Positions 1 through 8,149 of a stretch of 64,000 nucleotides of DNA are shown here, piece after piece. The first letter of the stretch is position 1; each line of letters begins with the position of its first letter. This stretch comes from Microbulbifer sp. Q7 (GTDB lineage: Bacteria > Pseudomonadota > Gammaproteobacteria > Pseudomonadales > Cellvibrionaceae). Under the pieces are notes generated by a model, which was not told the origin of the DNA, made no database searches, and was given only the letters and a program-made list of their open reading frames with translations. The translations under genes were made by a program, and so were the position numbers. The stretch is from assembly GCF_001639145.1 (NCBI RefSeq), contig NZ_LROY01000001.1:560501-624500 (forward strand). The letters run 5' to 3'.

Positions 1-19
1 CAAAGCGGAGAAACGCTCT

Positions 20-277
20 ATGGGTATATTGTCTTGGATTATTTTGGGCCTGATCGCAGGCGCGCTGGCGAAGTGGATCATGCCCGGCCCGGATCCCGGT
101 GGCTGGATTGTCACCATGGTCATCGGTATTGTCGGCGCCTTTATTGGTGGCTGGCTGGGCTCTCTGGTGGGCATTGGTGGCCCGGTAACCGGCTTCTCAC
201 TGGGAGACATTGTTACCGCGGTAATTGGTGCGATCGTACTACTTTTCATTTACCGCATGGTGAAATCGCGCAGTTGA
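20..277 (+). CDS. GlsB/YeaQ/YmgE family small membrane protein
   Basis: An 85-residue protein rich in glycine and hydrophobic residues, with about three membrane segments (residues 3-20, 28-50 and 57-80). The pattern of GLIAGALAKWIMPG, then Gly-rich helices, then a basic end is that of the GlsB/YeaQ/YmgE (transglycosylase-associated) family. Members are stress-induced inner-membrane proteins of unknown biochemical role. The start is supported by GGAG a few bases upstream. It lies at the window edge, so upstream context is unseen. A GC-rich hairpin follows the stop. Confidence 0.85.
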   Translation: MGILSWIILGLIAGALAKWIMPGPDPGGWIVTMVIGIVGAFIGGWLGSLVGIGGPVTGFSLGDIVTAVIGAIVLLFIYRMVKSRS

Positions 278-300
278 CCCGTCACTAGTGCTTTCAATAC

Positions 301-328
301 CCGGGCCCGCGTTATACTGCGGGCCCGG
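301..328. terminator. GC-rich hairpin after the GlsB-like gene
   Basis: A perfect 10-bp inverted repeat (CCGGGCCCGC and its complement) encloses an 8-nt loop 24 nt after the stop codon. There is no clear T-run on either side, so it may be a transcript 3'-end stabiliser or a weak terminator rather than a classic rho-independent one. Confidence 0.5.
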
Positions 329-486
329 TTCACAGATTGCGGTTGGCAAACAAGCTATAAATAGCGCTGCTGACTGAATGTTCGCGGTAATTCATAAAAA
401 CTATTTCGGTGCGACGCAGTTTCCGCTGCGGCATCGTGTATTGTGGGGACTGAAGTTCGGTACCCCGGGGGTTGATACGAGCGGTT

Positions 487-1365
487 ATGGCAAAGGAAAA
501 CGTCTGGATCTTCGGTTGTGGTGACCTGGGGACTCGTCTGGCACTGAAGCTGGATCGCAATGCATACGATGTATTCGGAGTGCGACGCAATCCCCTGCAG
601 GCGCTGTCACGCAAGCGCCGCGCCGATGTGGTCAACTGGCGTCGCGGCGATGCCACCAAACCGGAAGATATCCAGCGGCACCTGAGCAACGGTGCCGATA
701 TTGTGATTGCTACCTTTACCCCTGGCGCGAGTACGCCGCAGGCTTACCAGCGTGCCTACGTAGAAACCGCCACCGCCATGCGCGATAGCCTCGCGGCCAT
801 GGATAAGCCCCCCCGTCTGTTTCTGTGGATATCGTCCACCCGCGTGTACGGCCAGAGTGGTGACCAGTGGCTCGATGAGCGCTCCCAGCCCCTGCCGGGC
901 AGTTATCAGGGTGAGGCGCTACTCGCCGCAGAGAAAATCGTGCAGTCTTCCGGCACGGAAACCTGTGTGGTGCGCTTTGCCGGTATTTACGGTCCGGGCC
1001 GCGACCGTCTGTTATCCCAGGTACGCGCCGGCCGCTGTGCGCCGCCGTCACCACCCCAGTACAGTAACCGGATTCATGTGGATGATGCCGTGGGATTCCT
1101 GGCGCACCTGATCGAGGGCCAGAAGAAAGGAATGCCGCTGGAGAAGCTGTACATCGGCGCCGACTGTACGCCGGTACCCATGTATGAATTACAGAGCTGG
1201 CTGGCGAAGTCTATGGGGTACACCAGCGCGCACCTGCGTGAAGAGGTGGCGACCAGTGAGCGTCGCTCGAAGAAAATGAGCAACAAGCGCATGCTGGAGA
1301 GCGGCTATACGATGCTGTATCCGGATTATCGTGCGGGCTACAGTACCCTGTTGGAAAACGACTGA
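487..1365 (+). CDS. NAD-dependent epimerase/dehydratase-like protein (extended SDR)
   Basis: A 292-residue Rossmann protein. A glycine-rich dinucleotide motif, FGCGDLGTRLA, sits near residues 9-19, a D-G-A-D-I-V-like strand near residue 70, and SSTRVYGQSG carries the SDR serine and a YG pair. This places it with the YeeZ-like atypical extended SDRs, whose substrate is usually unknown. I chose the ATG at 487 over a TTG at 472, because it directly precedes the nucleotide-binding strand. It is convergent with ridA. No partner gene indicates the substrate. Confidence 0.75.
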   Translation: MAKENVWIFGCGDLGTRLALKLDRNAYDVFGVRRNPLQALSRKRRADVVNWRRGDATKPEDIQRHLSNGADIVIATFTPGASTPQAYQRAYVETATAMRDSLAAMDKPPRLFLWISSTRVYGQSGDQWLDERSQPLPGSYQGEALLAAEKIVQSSGTETCVVRFAGIYGPGRDRLLSQVRAGRCAPPSPPQYSNRIHVDDAVGFLAHLIEGQKKGMPLEKLYIGADCTPVPMYELQSWLAKSMGYTSAHLREEVATSERRSKKMSNKRMLESGYTMLYPDYRAGYSTLLEND

Positions 1366-1370
1366 GCTAT

Positions 1371-1406
1371 CTGGCTACCAATCTAGCTACCAATCTAGCT
1401 ACCTAC
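1371..1406. repeat. 12-bp tandem repeat, about 2.75 copies
   Basis: CTGGCTACCAAT, CTAGCTACCAAT and CTAGCTACC follow one another directly after the stop of the epimerase-like gene. The unit is non-coding, and a slippage origin is likely. Confidence 0.8.
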
Positions 1407-1409
1407 ACC

Positions 1410-1432
1410 GCGCCACCCGCTTCGGGCGGCGC
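1410..1432. terminator. Hairpin between convergent genes
   Basis: GCGCC-a-CCCG-ctt-CGGG-c-GGCGC forms a 9-bp stem with one internal mismatch, lying between the convergent epimerase-like gene and ridA. There is no T-run on either strand. It may serve as a shared 3' boundary. Confidence 0.45.
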
Positions 1433-1452
1433 AGCAACCCTGACATCCCCTG

Positions 1453-1836
1453 TTAGATCACCATCACCGCTTCGGCTTCAAACTGCGCGCCTTTGGGCAA
1501 CTCACTGACGCCGACGGCGGCGCGTGCGGGGAACGGCTTGGTAAACACCTCTTCCATTACCGCATTGACGGTGGCGAAGTTGCTGAGGTCCGTGAGGTAC
1601 AGGTTCAGCTTGACGATCGAGTCCAGGGAACCGTTGGCTGCCTCACACACCGCCTTGAGGTTTTTAAACACCTGCTCAGCCTGCTCCCTGAAGTCGTCGG
1701 AAATCAGCTCCATGGTTTCGGGCACCAGTGGAATCTGGCCGGAAAGATAAATGGTGTTATCGACTTTGACCGCTTGCGAGTAGCTGCCGATTGCGGCCGG
1801 TGCCTTATCGGTTTTTATCACGGCACGATTGGGCAT
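1453..1836 (-). CDS. ridA: RidA family 2-iminobutanoate/2-iminopropanoate deaminase
   Basis: A 127-residue protein matching RidA/YjgF length. RidA hydrolyses reactive imine and enamine intermediates released by PLP enzymes such as threonine dehydratase. Family marks seen: AIGSYSQAV near residue 15, YLSGQIP near 30, and FPARAAVGV with the conserved substrate-binding arginine at residue 105. The ATG is preceded by GGAG. It lies downstream of spoT, the same association as in Pseudomonas, across a 207-nt gap with no recognisable gene. It is a cytoplasmic trimer in known members. Confidence 0.95.
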   Translation of the reverse strand: MPNRAVIKTDKAPAAIGSYSQAVKVDNTIYLSGQIPLVPETMELISDDFREQAEQVFKNLKAVCEAANGSLDSIVKLNLYLTDLSNFATVNAVMEEVFTKPFPARAAVGVSELPKGAQFEAEAVMVI

Positions 1837-2043
1837 AGGTTACTTCTCCGGGCCTGACAGGGCCTGCTTGCTGAAAAATAAAGCGGGAAAATATAGCGCG
1901 GTTTTTTGGGTTTGGGGAGTAATGCCGGCGGCGGGCTGTCGATATGCGCGCCCTGTCCACATTGCACCGGTCTTCGCGCAAAACCACACCCGCTTTTGCG
2001 GCCTGATCGCAACAGATATCCGCCAGCGTGACCGCTTTGGATA

Positions 2044-4161
2044 TCAGGGGCGCGCGATCTTGATTACCGCCGGCAGGTTGCGTAGGCGTTTCATGATCTG
2101 TGCCAGGTGCACCCGGTTGGTGACCTCCAGGGTCAGGGCGATGACACTGTGCTGGGCATCTTTCTCGTCCACATGGATCTGCTCGATGCTGGCGCCCTCT
2201 TCGGTAATGCGGGTGGCCAGGCGGGCGATGATGCCGCGCTCGGATTCCACTTCCACGCGCACATCGCCGAGGAAATCCCCCTTCACATCCGGTGACCAGG
2301 CCACCGCCATGATGTTTTCCGGATGTTCACGCAGCTCCAGCGCATTGCGGCAGGTGTCCCGGTGGACCACCACACCCTTGCCCGAGCTGATATGGCCGAT
2401 GATGGTGTCGCCGGGAATCGGCCGGCAGCAGCGCGCGAAACTGATCATCATGCCCTCCTGGGCGTCGATGGTCAGAGGCGATGAAATATTGCTTGCCTCG
2501 GTTTCGGTGGTGCCCGGGGGGATCAGCAGCTTGGCGGCGGAGAAGGCGGCGCGGTTGCCGAGGCCGATTTCCTCAAGCAGATTGTCGAAACTCTCGCATC
2601 GGGCTTCCTTGACCCCGCGCCGAATCTGCGCGTCGTCCAGATCTGAAATTTTCAGGCGGAATTTGACCAGTGCCTTTTCCAGCAGCCGGCGGCCCAGTTC
2701 GATGGAGTCGTGATGGCGCTGGTGCTTCAGGTAGTGGCGGATGGCACTGCGCGCTTTGGCGGTGACCACAAAGTTGAGCCAGTTGGGGTTCGGCTGCACA
2801 TTCTTGCTGGTGAGGATCTCCACCTTCTGGCCGCTTTCCAGTGGCTGCGACAGGGGGGCCAGGCGCTGGTTGATGCGCACCGCCACGCAGGAGTTGCCGA
2901 TATCCGTGTGCACCGAGTAGGCAAAATCCACGGCGGTGGCGCCGGCGGGCAGGTCGATGATCTTGCCCTTGGGCGTGAACACGTAAACCTCGTCCGGAAA
3001 CAGGTCGATTTTTACGTTTTCGATAAATTCCAGTGAGTCGCCGGCACGCTGCTGCATTTCCAGCAGGCCCTGTACCCAGCGACGCGCGCGCACCTGGCTG
3101 GTGCCACCGGTGTTGAGCACCTCATCCCCGGACGATTTGTACAGCCAGTGGGCGGCAATACCGCTGTTGGCCATCTCGTCCATCTCTTTGGTGCGAATCT
3201 GCACCTCAATCGGCACCCCGTGCATCCCGAGCAATACGGTATGCAGCGACTGGTAGCCGTTGGATTTGGGGATGGCAATATAGTCTTTGAATTCGCTGAT
3301 GACCGGCTTGTACAGGTTGTGGATAACCCCGAAGGTTCGGTAGCAGGTGTCCACGCTGTCAACGATGATGCGGAAGGCGTAGACGTCCATGATTTCCTTG
3401 AACGACTTCTTCTTCGAGCGCATCTTCTGGTAAATGCTGTACAGGTGCTTTTCGCGGCCGATCACCAGCGCATCGATTTTCTCCCGCTCCAGGCGCAACT
3501 CAATGGCATTCTGGATTTTTTCCAGCAGCTCCTTGCGGTTGCCGCGCGCGGCGACCAGTGCGGCGCGCAAGCGGCTGGCGCGCAGCGGGTAGATGGCAAA
3601 AAAGGCGCGGTCTTCGAATTCGATCCGCACATCGTTCATGCCCAGGCGGTTGGCGATGGGTGCGTAGATTTCAAGGGTTTCGCGGGCGATGCGTGCGCGC
3701 TTTTCCGGCTTCAGCGAACCGAGGGTGCGCATGTTGTGCAGGCGGTCGGCGAGCTTGACCAAAATCACGCGGATATCCCGCGCCATGGCCAGGGCCATTT
3801 TCTGGAAGTTCTCGGCTTGCTTTTCCGCCGGGCTGTCGGTTTCGAACTGGGTCAGCTTGGAGACGCCGTCCACCAGGTCGGCAATCTCTCCGCCAAACTG
3901 TTCCGCCAGCGCCGCCTTGGGGATACCGGTATCTTCAATGACGTCGTGGAGCATGGCTGCCGCCAGACTCTGGGCGTCCATATGCATGCCGGCCAGAATG
4001 GTGGCAACCGCCAGGGGGTGTGTGATGTAAGGCTCACCGGAGCGCCGTTTCTGGCCCTCGTGTGCCTGTTCCGCGTAGAAGTAGGCGCGGCGAACGAACT
4101 GGATCTGGTCGGGGGAAAGGTAGGACGAGAGGCGATGGGCCAGACTGTCGATGGTGTGCAA
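2044..4161 (-). CDS. spoT: Bifunctional (p)ppGpp synthetase/hydrolase
   Basis: A 705-residue RelA/SpoT homologue that makes and degrades (p)ppGpp in the stringent response. An N-terminal HD hydrolase domain is intact (HDVIEDT near residue 88), which separates SpoT from hydrolase-dead RelA. A synthetase domain follows (KDYIAIPKSNGYQSLHT near 300), then a TGS domain (VYVFTPKGKIIDLPAGATAV near 395) and a C-terminal ACT domain. The start is a TTG with AGAGG upstream; an in-frame stop lies just before it, so no earlier start is possible. It follows rpoZ by 68 nt, the classic rpoZ-spoT operon. Confidence 0.95.
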   Translation of the reverse strand: MHTIDSLAHRLSSYLSPDQIQFVRRAYFYAEQAHEGQKRRSGEPYITHPLAVATILAGMHMDAQSLAAAMLHDVIEDTGIPKAALAEQFGGEIADLVDGVSKLTQFETDSPAEKQAENFQKMALAMARDIRVILVKLADRLHNMRTLGSLKPEKRARIARETLEIYAPIANRLGMNDVRIEFEDRAFFAIYPLRASRLRAALVAARGNRKELLEKIQNAIELRLEREKIDALVIGREKHLYSIYQKMRSKKKSFKEIMDVYAFRIIVDSVDTCYRTFGVIHNLYKPVISEFKDYIAIPKSNGYQSLHTVLLGMHGVPIEVQIRTKEMDEMANSGIAAHWLYKSSGDEVLNTGGTSQVRARRWVQGLLEMQQRAGDSLEFIENVKIDLFPDEVYVFTPKGKIIDLPAGATAVDFAYSVHTDIGNSCVAVRINQRLAPLSQPLESGQKVEILTSKNVQPNPNWLNFVVTAKARSAIRHYLKHQRHHDSIELGRRLLEKALVKFRLKISDLDDAQIRRGVKEARCESFDNLLEEIGLGNRAAFSAAKLLIPPGTTETEASNISSPLTIDAQEGMMISFARCCRPIPGDTIIGHISSGKGVVVHRDTCRNALELREHPENIMAVAWSPDVKGDFLGDVRVEVESERGIIARLATRITEEGASIEQIHVDEKDAQHSVIALTLEVTNRVHLAQIMKRLRNLPAVIKIARP

Positions 4162-4229
4162 AGCCGCGCTCGCCTCTTAAATTTCCAGCAAATCCTGCAT
4201 TACTGCGTCAATAATCGGTCAACTTCAGA

Positions 4230-4493
4230 TTACATGTCCTGCTCTGACAGGAACACCGGCGCTGGTGCGGCGTGGTGTACCGGCTCTTCTTCCGGCTCGT
4301 CCAGAATGCTGGCGTCAACGAAGCCTTCTTCGATTTCGCGCAGGGCGATCACGGTGGGCTTGTCGTTTTCTTCCGGTACCATCGGGTCGCGGCCGCCGGT
4401 GGCGATCTGACGGGCGCGCTTGCTGCCTACAATCACCAGCTCAAAGCGGTTGTCTACGTGGTCGAGGCAATCTTCAACGGTAATACGTGCCAT
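4230..4493 (-). CDS. rpoZ: RNA polymerase omega subunit
   Basis: An 87-residue protein beginning [20 protein letters not shown], the omega signature. It has the conserved helix R-A-R-Q-I-A-T-G-G and an acidic tail. Omega helps assemble core RNA polymerase by binding beta-prime, and in many proteobacteria it contributes to ppGpp binding, which fits its co-transcription with spoT. Its own promoter lies between it and the upstream structured repeat, so repeat copy 1 should be outside the rpoZ transcript. Confidence 0.96.
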   Translation of the reverse strand: MARITVEDCLDHVDNRFELVIVGSKRARQIATGGRDPMVPEENDKPTVIALREIEEGFVDASILDEPEEEPVHHAAPAPVFLSEQDM

Positions 4494-4588
4494 AAATCTT
4501 CTATTCCAGTGTGTAAGTTTGCCCGGCTGGGCAAAATTGACGAATTCTGTTGTCTGCCCGGTCAGTGCCGGCGCGGACGGGGTTGACT

Positions 4589-4616
4589 ATTCTACCGGAC
4601 CGCGCGGTGTACGCAA
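4589..4616 (-). promoter_or_regulatory. Candidate sigma-70 promoter of rpoZ-spoT
   Basis: On the minus strand TTGCGT (4616-4611), a 16-nt spacer and TAGAAT (4594-4589) lie about 95 nt upstream of rpoZ. The -10 matches the consensus at five of six positions. Confidence 0.55.
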
Positions 4617-4648
4617 ATCGAACAGTGGTTAAAGACGCATAAAGTAAG

Positions 4649-4774
4649 ATGCGAAGGTGGCGATGCCGGGTATGGGTTTGCCAGACCTTCTGCGAGAGGG
4701 ACCTCGCAGAAGAGCCCCCATGGATGGGTTCACGGCGTGTCTGGTAAACCCATACCCGGCAGCGCCGCCGCCAC
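4649..4774 (-). repeat. Structured intergenic repeat, copy 1 of 8
   Basis: Between rpoZ and gmk. Outer arms at 4665-4686 and 4739-4760 pair over 22 bp with a single G.T, and GTGGCG/CGCCAC pairs outside them. Inside are an inner hairpin (CTTCTGCGAG with its complement) and the family motif AACCCATCCATGGGGGCTC, read on the minus strand, which can itself fold as CCCAT-cc-ATGGG. Conserved ends on that strand are GTGGCGGCG at the left and CACCTTCGCAT at the right. The predicted fold is a three-way junction. The strand given is the one carrying AACCCATCC. Confidence 0.85.
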
Positions 4775-4790
4775 AAAACTAGATTCGAGC

Positions 4791-5629
<839 letters not shown>

Positions 5630-6874
5630 CTAATTGCGAACGGAAGTGACTGTATCGTCTTTATGCACAAAAACCAACACCCACCAGGCGATTGCGCTCG
5701 CGAGGCAGTAGCCGATAAGCGCCGGCCAGGTGCCTGCTGGCAGCAGCGGCAGGGTCGCCGCCAGCAGTGCCAGGCGCCCCAGCTCCCAGTGACGGCTGCG
5801 TGCATCGCCATCGAGTACCCGCCCGTTCACCACCAGGCCAATCACTAGCATCAGCACCATCAACGCCAGCGATGCATAGGAAAAGTCGCCCGCGTTTGAC
5901 AGCAGCGCGAGGGTGGCGCCCGAGTAGATCAGGTGTTGAATCAAAGCGTACCAGCGCAGTCCCCGGTCGATTTGCGGGTCAAACCGGCGGAAGTTGCTCA
6001 GGTCGCCACTGGGCACGGGCATTGCCGCTTCCGCGTCCGTCGGGCGGTAGCCGGTGGCGCGGAACCACAGGGTGAGTTTTTCCTTCCAGCGCTTGGTGTA
6101 CACCGCGTCCAGCCACATGCGCTTGAAGTGTTGCAGGTTGGCCGCCAGCGGGTCGAAGGTGTTCAGTGGCTTGCGGACGCCGTAGATACAGGGCTCGTCG
6201 TCCAGTTCCTCCTGATAGGTGCCGAACAAACGGTCCCAGATAATCAATATGCCGCCGTAGTTGCGGTCCACGTAGATCGTGTTCTGGGCGTGGTGCACCC
6301 GGTGGTTGGAGGGGGTGACCAGAATCCATTCCATCCAGCGCACCTTGGGAAACTTCTGGGTGTGCACCCAGAACTGGTAAATCAGGTCGATGGCGCCGGC
6401 GGTAATCAGAACCTCGGGGGGCATGCCGAGCAATAGCAGGGGCAGGTAAAAGATCCACCCCAGCGGCACCAGGTCGCTGGACTGACGCAACGCGGTGGTC
6501 AGGTTGTAGTCCTCGCTCTGGTGGTGCACCAGGTGCTCCGCCCAGAAGATATTGATCTCGTGGCTGATGCGGTGCTTCCAGTAGTAGCAGAAGTCGTAGG
6601 CGATCACGGCGAGGACCATGTGCCAGGGGTTTTCCAGCGACCAGTGGATCCCGAGGCTCTGGTAGGTAGGTTCCAGCCACTGATACAGGGGTATGTACAG
6701 CAGCATCAGGATACCGACCTTCACCAGCCCCAGAATGCGGCTCAGGATGCCCGCGCCGAGGCTGCCGATGGCGTCGTTCAGGCGGTAGAGGCCCCAACCG
6801 CGCCAGCGGTCCAGTGTCAGTTCGATCAGCACGGCGAGCAGGAAAAATGGAATGGCGGCAGTGATGAGTCCCAC
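5630..6874 (-). CDS. Sterol desaturase / fatty acid hydroxylase family membrane protein
   Basis: A 414-residue integral membrane di-iron oxygenase of the fatty acid hydroxylase superfamily. The His clusters that bind iron are visible: HRISHE, then HLVHHQSEDYN, then HRVHHAQN with the spacing typical of the family, in the first 200 residues. Several further membrane helices follow at the C-terminus (roughly residues 310-405), so it is longer than minimal members. The start is GTG with GAGG upstream. The substrate cannot be read from sequence; relatives act on sterols, carotenoids, fatty acids or alkylglycerols. It is the first gene of the accessory block. Confidence 0.85.
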   Translation of the reverse strand: MGLITAAIPFFLLAVLIELTLDRWRGWGLYRLNDAIGSLGAGILSRILGLVKVGILMLLYIPLYQWLEPTYQSLGIHWSLENPWHMVLAVIAYDFCYYWKHRISHEINIFWAEHLVHHQSEDYNLTTALRQSSDLVPLGWIFYLPLLLLGMPPEVLITAGAIDLIYQFWVHTQKFPKVRWMEWILVTPSNHRVHHAQNTIYVDRNYGGILIIWDRLFGTYQEELDDEPCIYGVRKPLNTFDPLAANLQHFKRMWLDAVYTKRWKEKLTLWFRATGYRPTDAEAAMPVPSGDLSNFRRFDPQIDRGLRWYALIQHLIYSGATLALLSNAGDFSYASLALMVLMLVIGLVVNGRVLDGDARSRHWELGRLALLAATLPLLPAGTWPALIGYCLASAIAWWVLVFVHKDDTVTSVRN

Positions 6875-7045
6875 GGTTACCTCGGAATGTGTCTATATCG
6901 TTATGGTTGTTCCGAATCAGAGAGTCATGTTGCCACAGGCCGGGATGGGGGCAATGTCCTGAGCGACCGGATTCCGAAATCCGTACGCTTTAATGCAACG
7001 TATGACAGCCATTGAACCCAGTTTCTACACCAATCGGGAGTGATC

Positions 7046-8053
7046 ATGATCAATGCCTATGCGGCCGACAGCGCCGGTGCCGAACTCAAACCCTTCAGCT
7101 ACGAACCGGGTGCGCTGAAATCGGACCAGGTGGAAATCGCGGTTGAGTACTGCGGCCTTTGCCACAGCGACCTGAGCGTGGTGAACGACGAATGGGGCAT
7201 GACCGCGTTCCCGGTGGTGCCGGGGCATGAGGTGGTCGGAAAGATCGCCGCGCTGGGCGAGGGCGTTACCCATCTGAAAAAAGGTCAGCGCGTGGGGCTG
7301 GGCTGGCACGCCGGCTTCTGTGGCCACTGCGGCGAGTGCGATACCGGCAACCAGAATCTGTGTGCCGAAGCCCAGCCCACCATTATCGGTCACCACGGCG
7401 GCTTTGCCGATACGGTGCGCGCCAGCGCCGAGAGCGTGGTGCCCATTCCGGAGGGGTTGGACCCGAAGGTGGTTGGCCCACTGTTTTGCGCGGGCATCAC
7501 CGTCTACAACCCGCTGGTACAGTTCGACATCAAACCCAACAGCCGTGTGGCGGTGATCGGTATCGGCGGCCTTGGCCACCTGGCGCTGCAATTCCTGAAC
7601 GCCTGGGGCTGCGAGGTGACCGCTTTCACCTCCAGCGACAGCAAGCGGGAAGAAGCGCTGGCATTGGGTGCCCATCACACCCTCAACAGCCGCGACCCGG
7701 AAGCACTTGCGGCCGCAGCCGGTCAGTTCGACCTGATTATTTCCACGGTCAACGTGAAACTGGACTGGAACACCTACCTCACCATCCTCAAGCCCCGCGG
7801 ACGCCTGCATTTTGTCGGCGCCACCACCGAGCCGCTGGACCTCAATGTATTTAACCTGCTGCTGTCCCAGCGCCAGGTCTCCGGTTCCCCGGTGGGCAGC
7901 CCGGCCACCATTGCCGATATGCTCGAGTTTGCTGCCCGGCACAAGATTGCGCCGAAAGTGGAGCACTTCCCCATGAGCAAAATCAATGAAGCGTTCGCGC
8001 GTCTGGAAAGTGGCGAGGCGCGTTACCGGATCGTGCTGGAGGCGGGTAAATAG
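7046..8053 (+). CDS. Zinc-dependent alcohol dehydrogenase (YahK/cinnamyl-alcohol type)
   Basis: A 335-residue MDR-family dehydrogenase that interconverts alcohols and aldehydes with NAD(P)H. Catalytic zinc ligands are in YCGLCHSD and GHE, the structural zinc ligands are the four cysteines of CGHCGECDTGNQNLC, and the Rossmann motif is GIGGLGHLALQF. The pattern resembles the NADP-linked YahK/CAD group. I place the start at ATG 7046, with GGGAG five bases upstream, rather than the in-frame GTG at 7040. It is divergent from the hydroxylase gene. Confidence 0.9.
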   Translation: MINAYAADSAGAELKPFSYEPGALKSDQVEIAVEYCGLCHSDLSVVNDEWGMTAFPVVPGHEVVGKIAALGEGVTHLKKGQRVGLGWHAGFCGHCGECDTGNQNLCAEAQPTIIGHHGGFADTVRASAESVVPIPEGLDPKVVGPLFCAGITVYNPLVQFDIKPNSRVAVIGIGGLGHLALQFLNAWGCEVTAFTSSDSKREEALALGAHHTLNSRDPEALAAAAGQFDLIISTVNVKLDWNTYLTILKPRGRLHFVGATTEPLDLNVFNLLLSQRQVSGSPVGSPATIADMLEFAARHKIAPKVEHFPMSKINEAFARLESGEARYRIVLEAGK

Positions 8054-8061
8054 GCGGGGAT

Positions 8062-8085
8062 AAAAAAGGCCGGCAAATGCCGGCC
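8062..8085 (-). terminator. Rho-independent terminator of the subtilase gene
   Basis: Read on the minus strand, GGCCGGC-attt-GCCGGCC is followed by TTTTTTA. It lies 65 nt beyond the subtilase stop. The plus-strand reading has no T-run, so it should not stop the dehydrogenase transcript efficiently. Confidence 0.8.
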
Positions 8086-8100
8086 AAATCAAGGTGGGGA

Positions 8101-8130
8101 TCTTTGTATTACGACACCTCAATACAAAGA
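8101..8130. repeat. 10-bp perfect inverted repeat
   Basis: TCTTTGTATT and AATACAAAGA with a 10-nt loop, just past the subtilase stop and ahead of its terminator. It may be an additional 3'-end hairpin or a protein site. Confidence 0.6.
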
Positions 8131-8149
8131 GAGCTCGTGGTGCGGTGCC

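Noticed and set aside
3148..4410. A 420-codon plus-strand frame
   Set aside because: It is antisense to spoT and rpoZ and shows no protein-family pattern.
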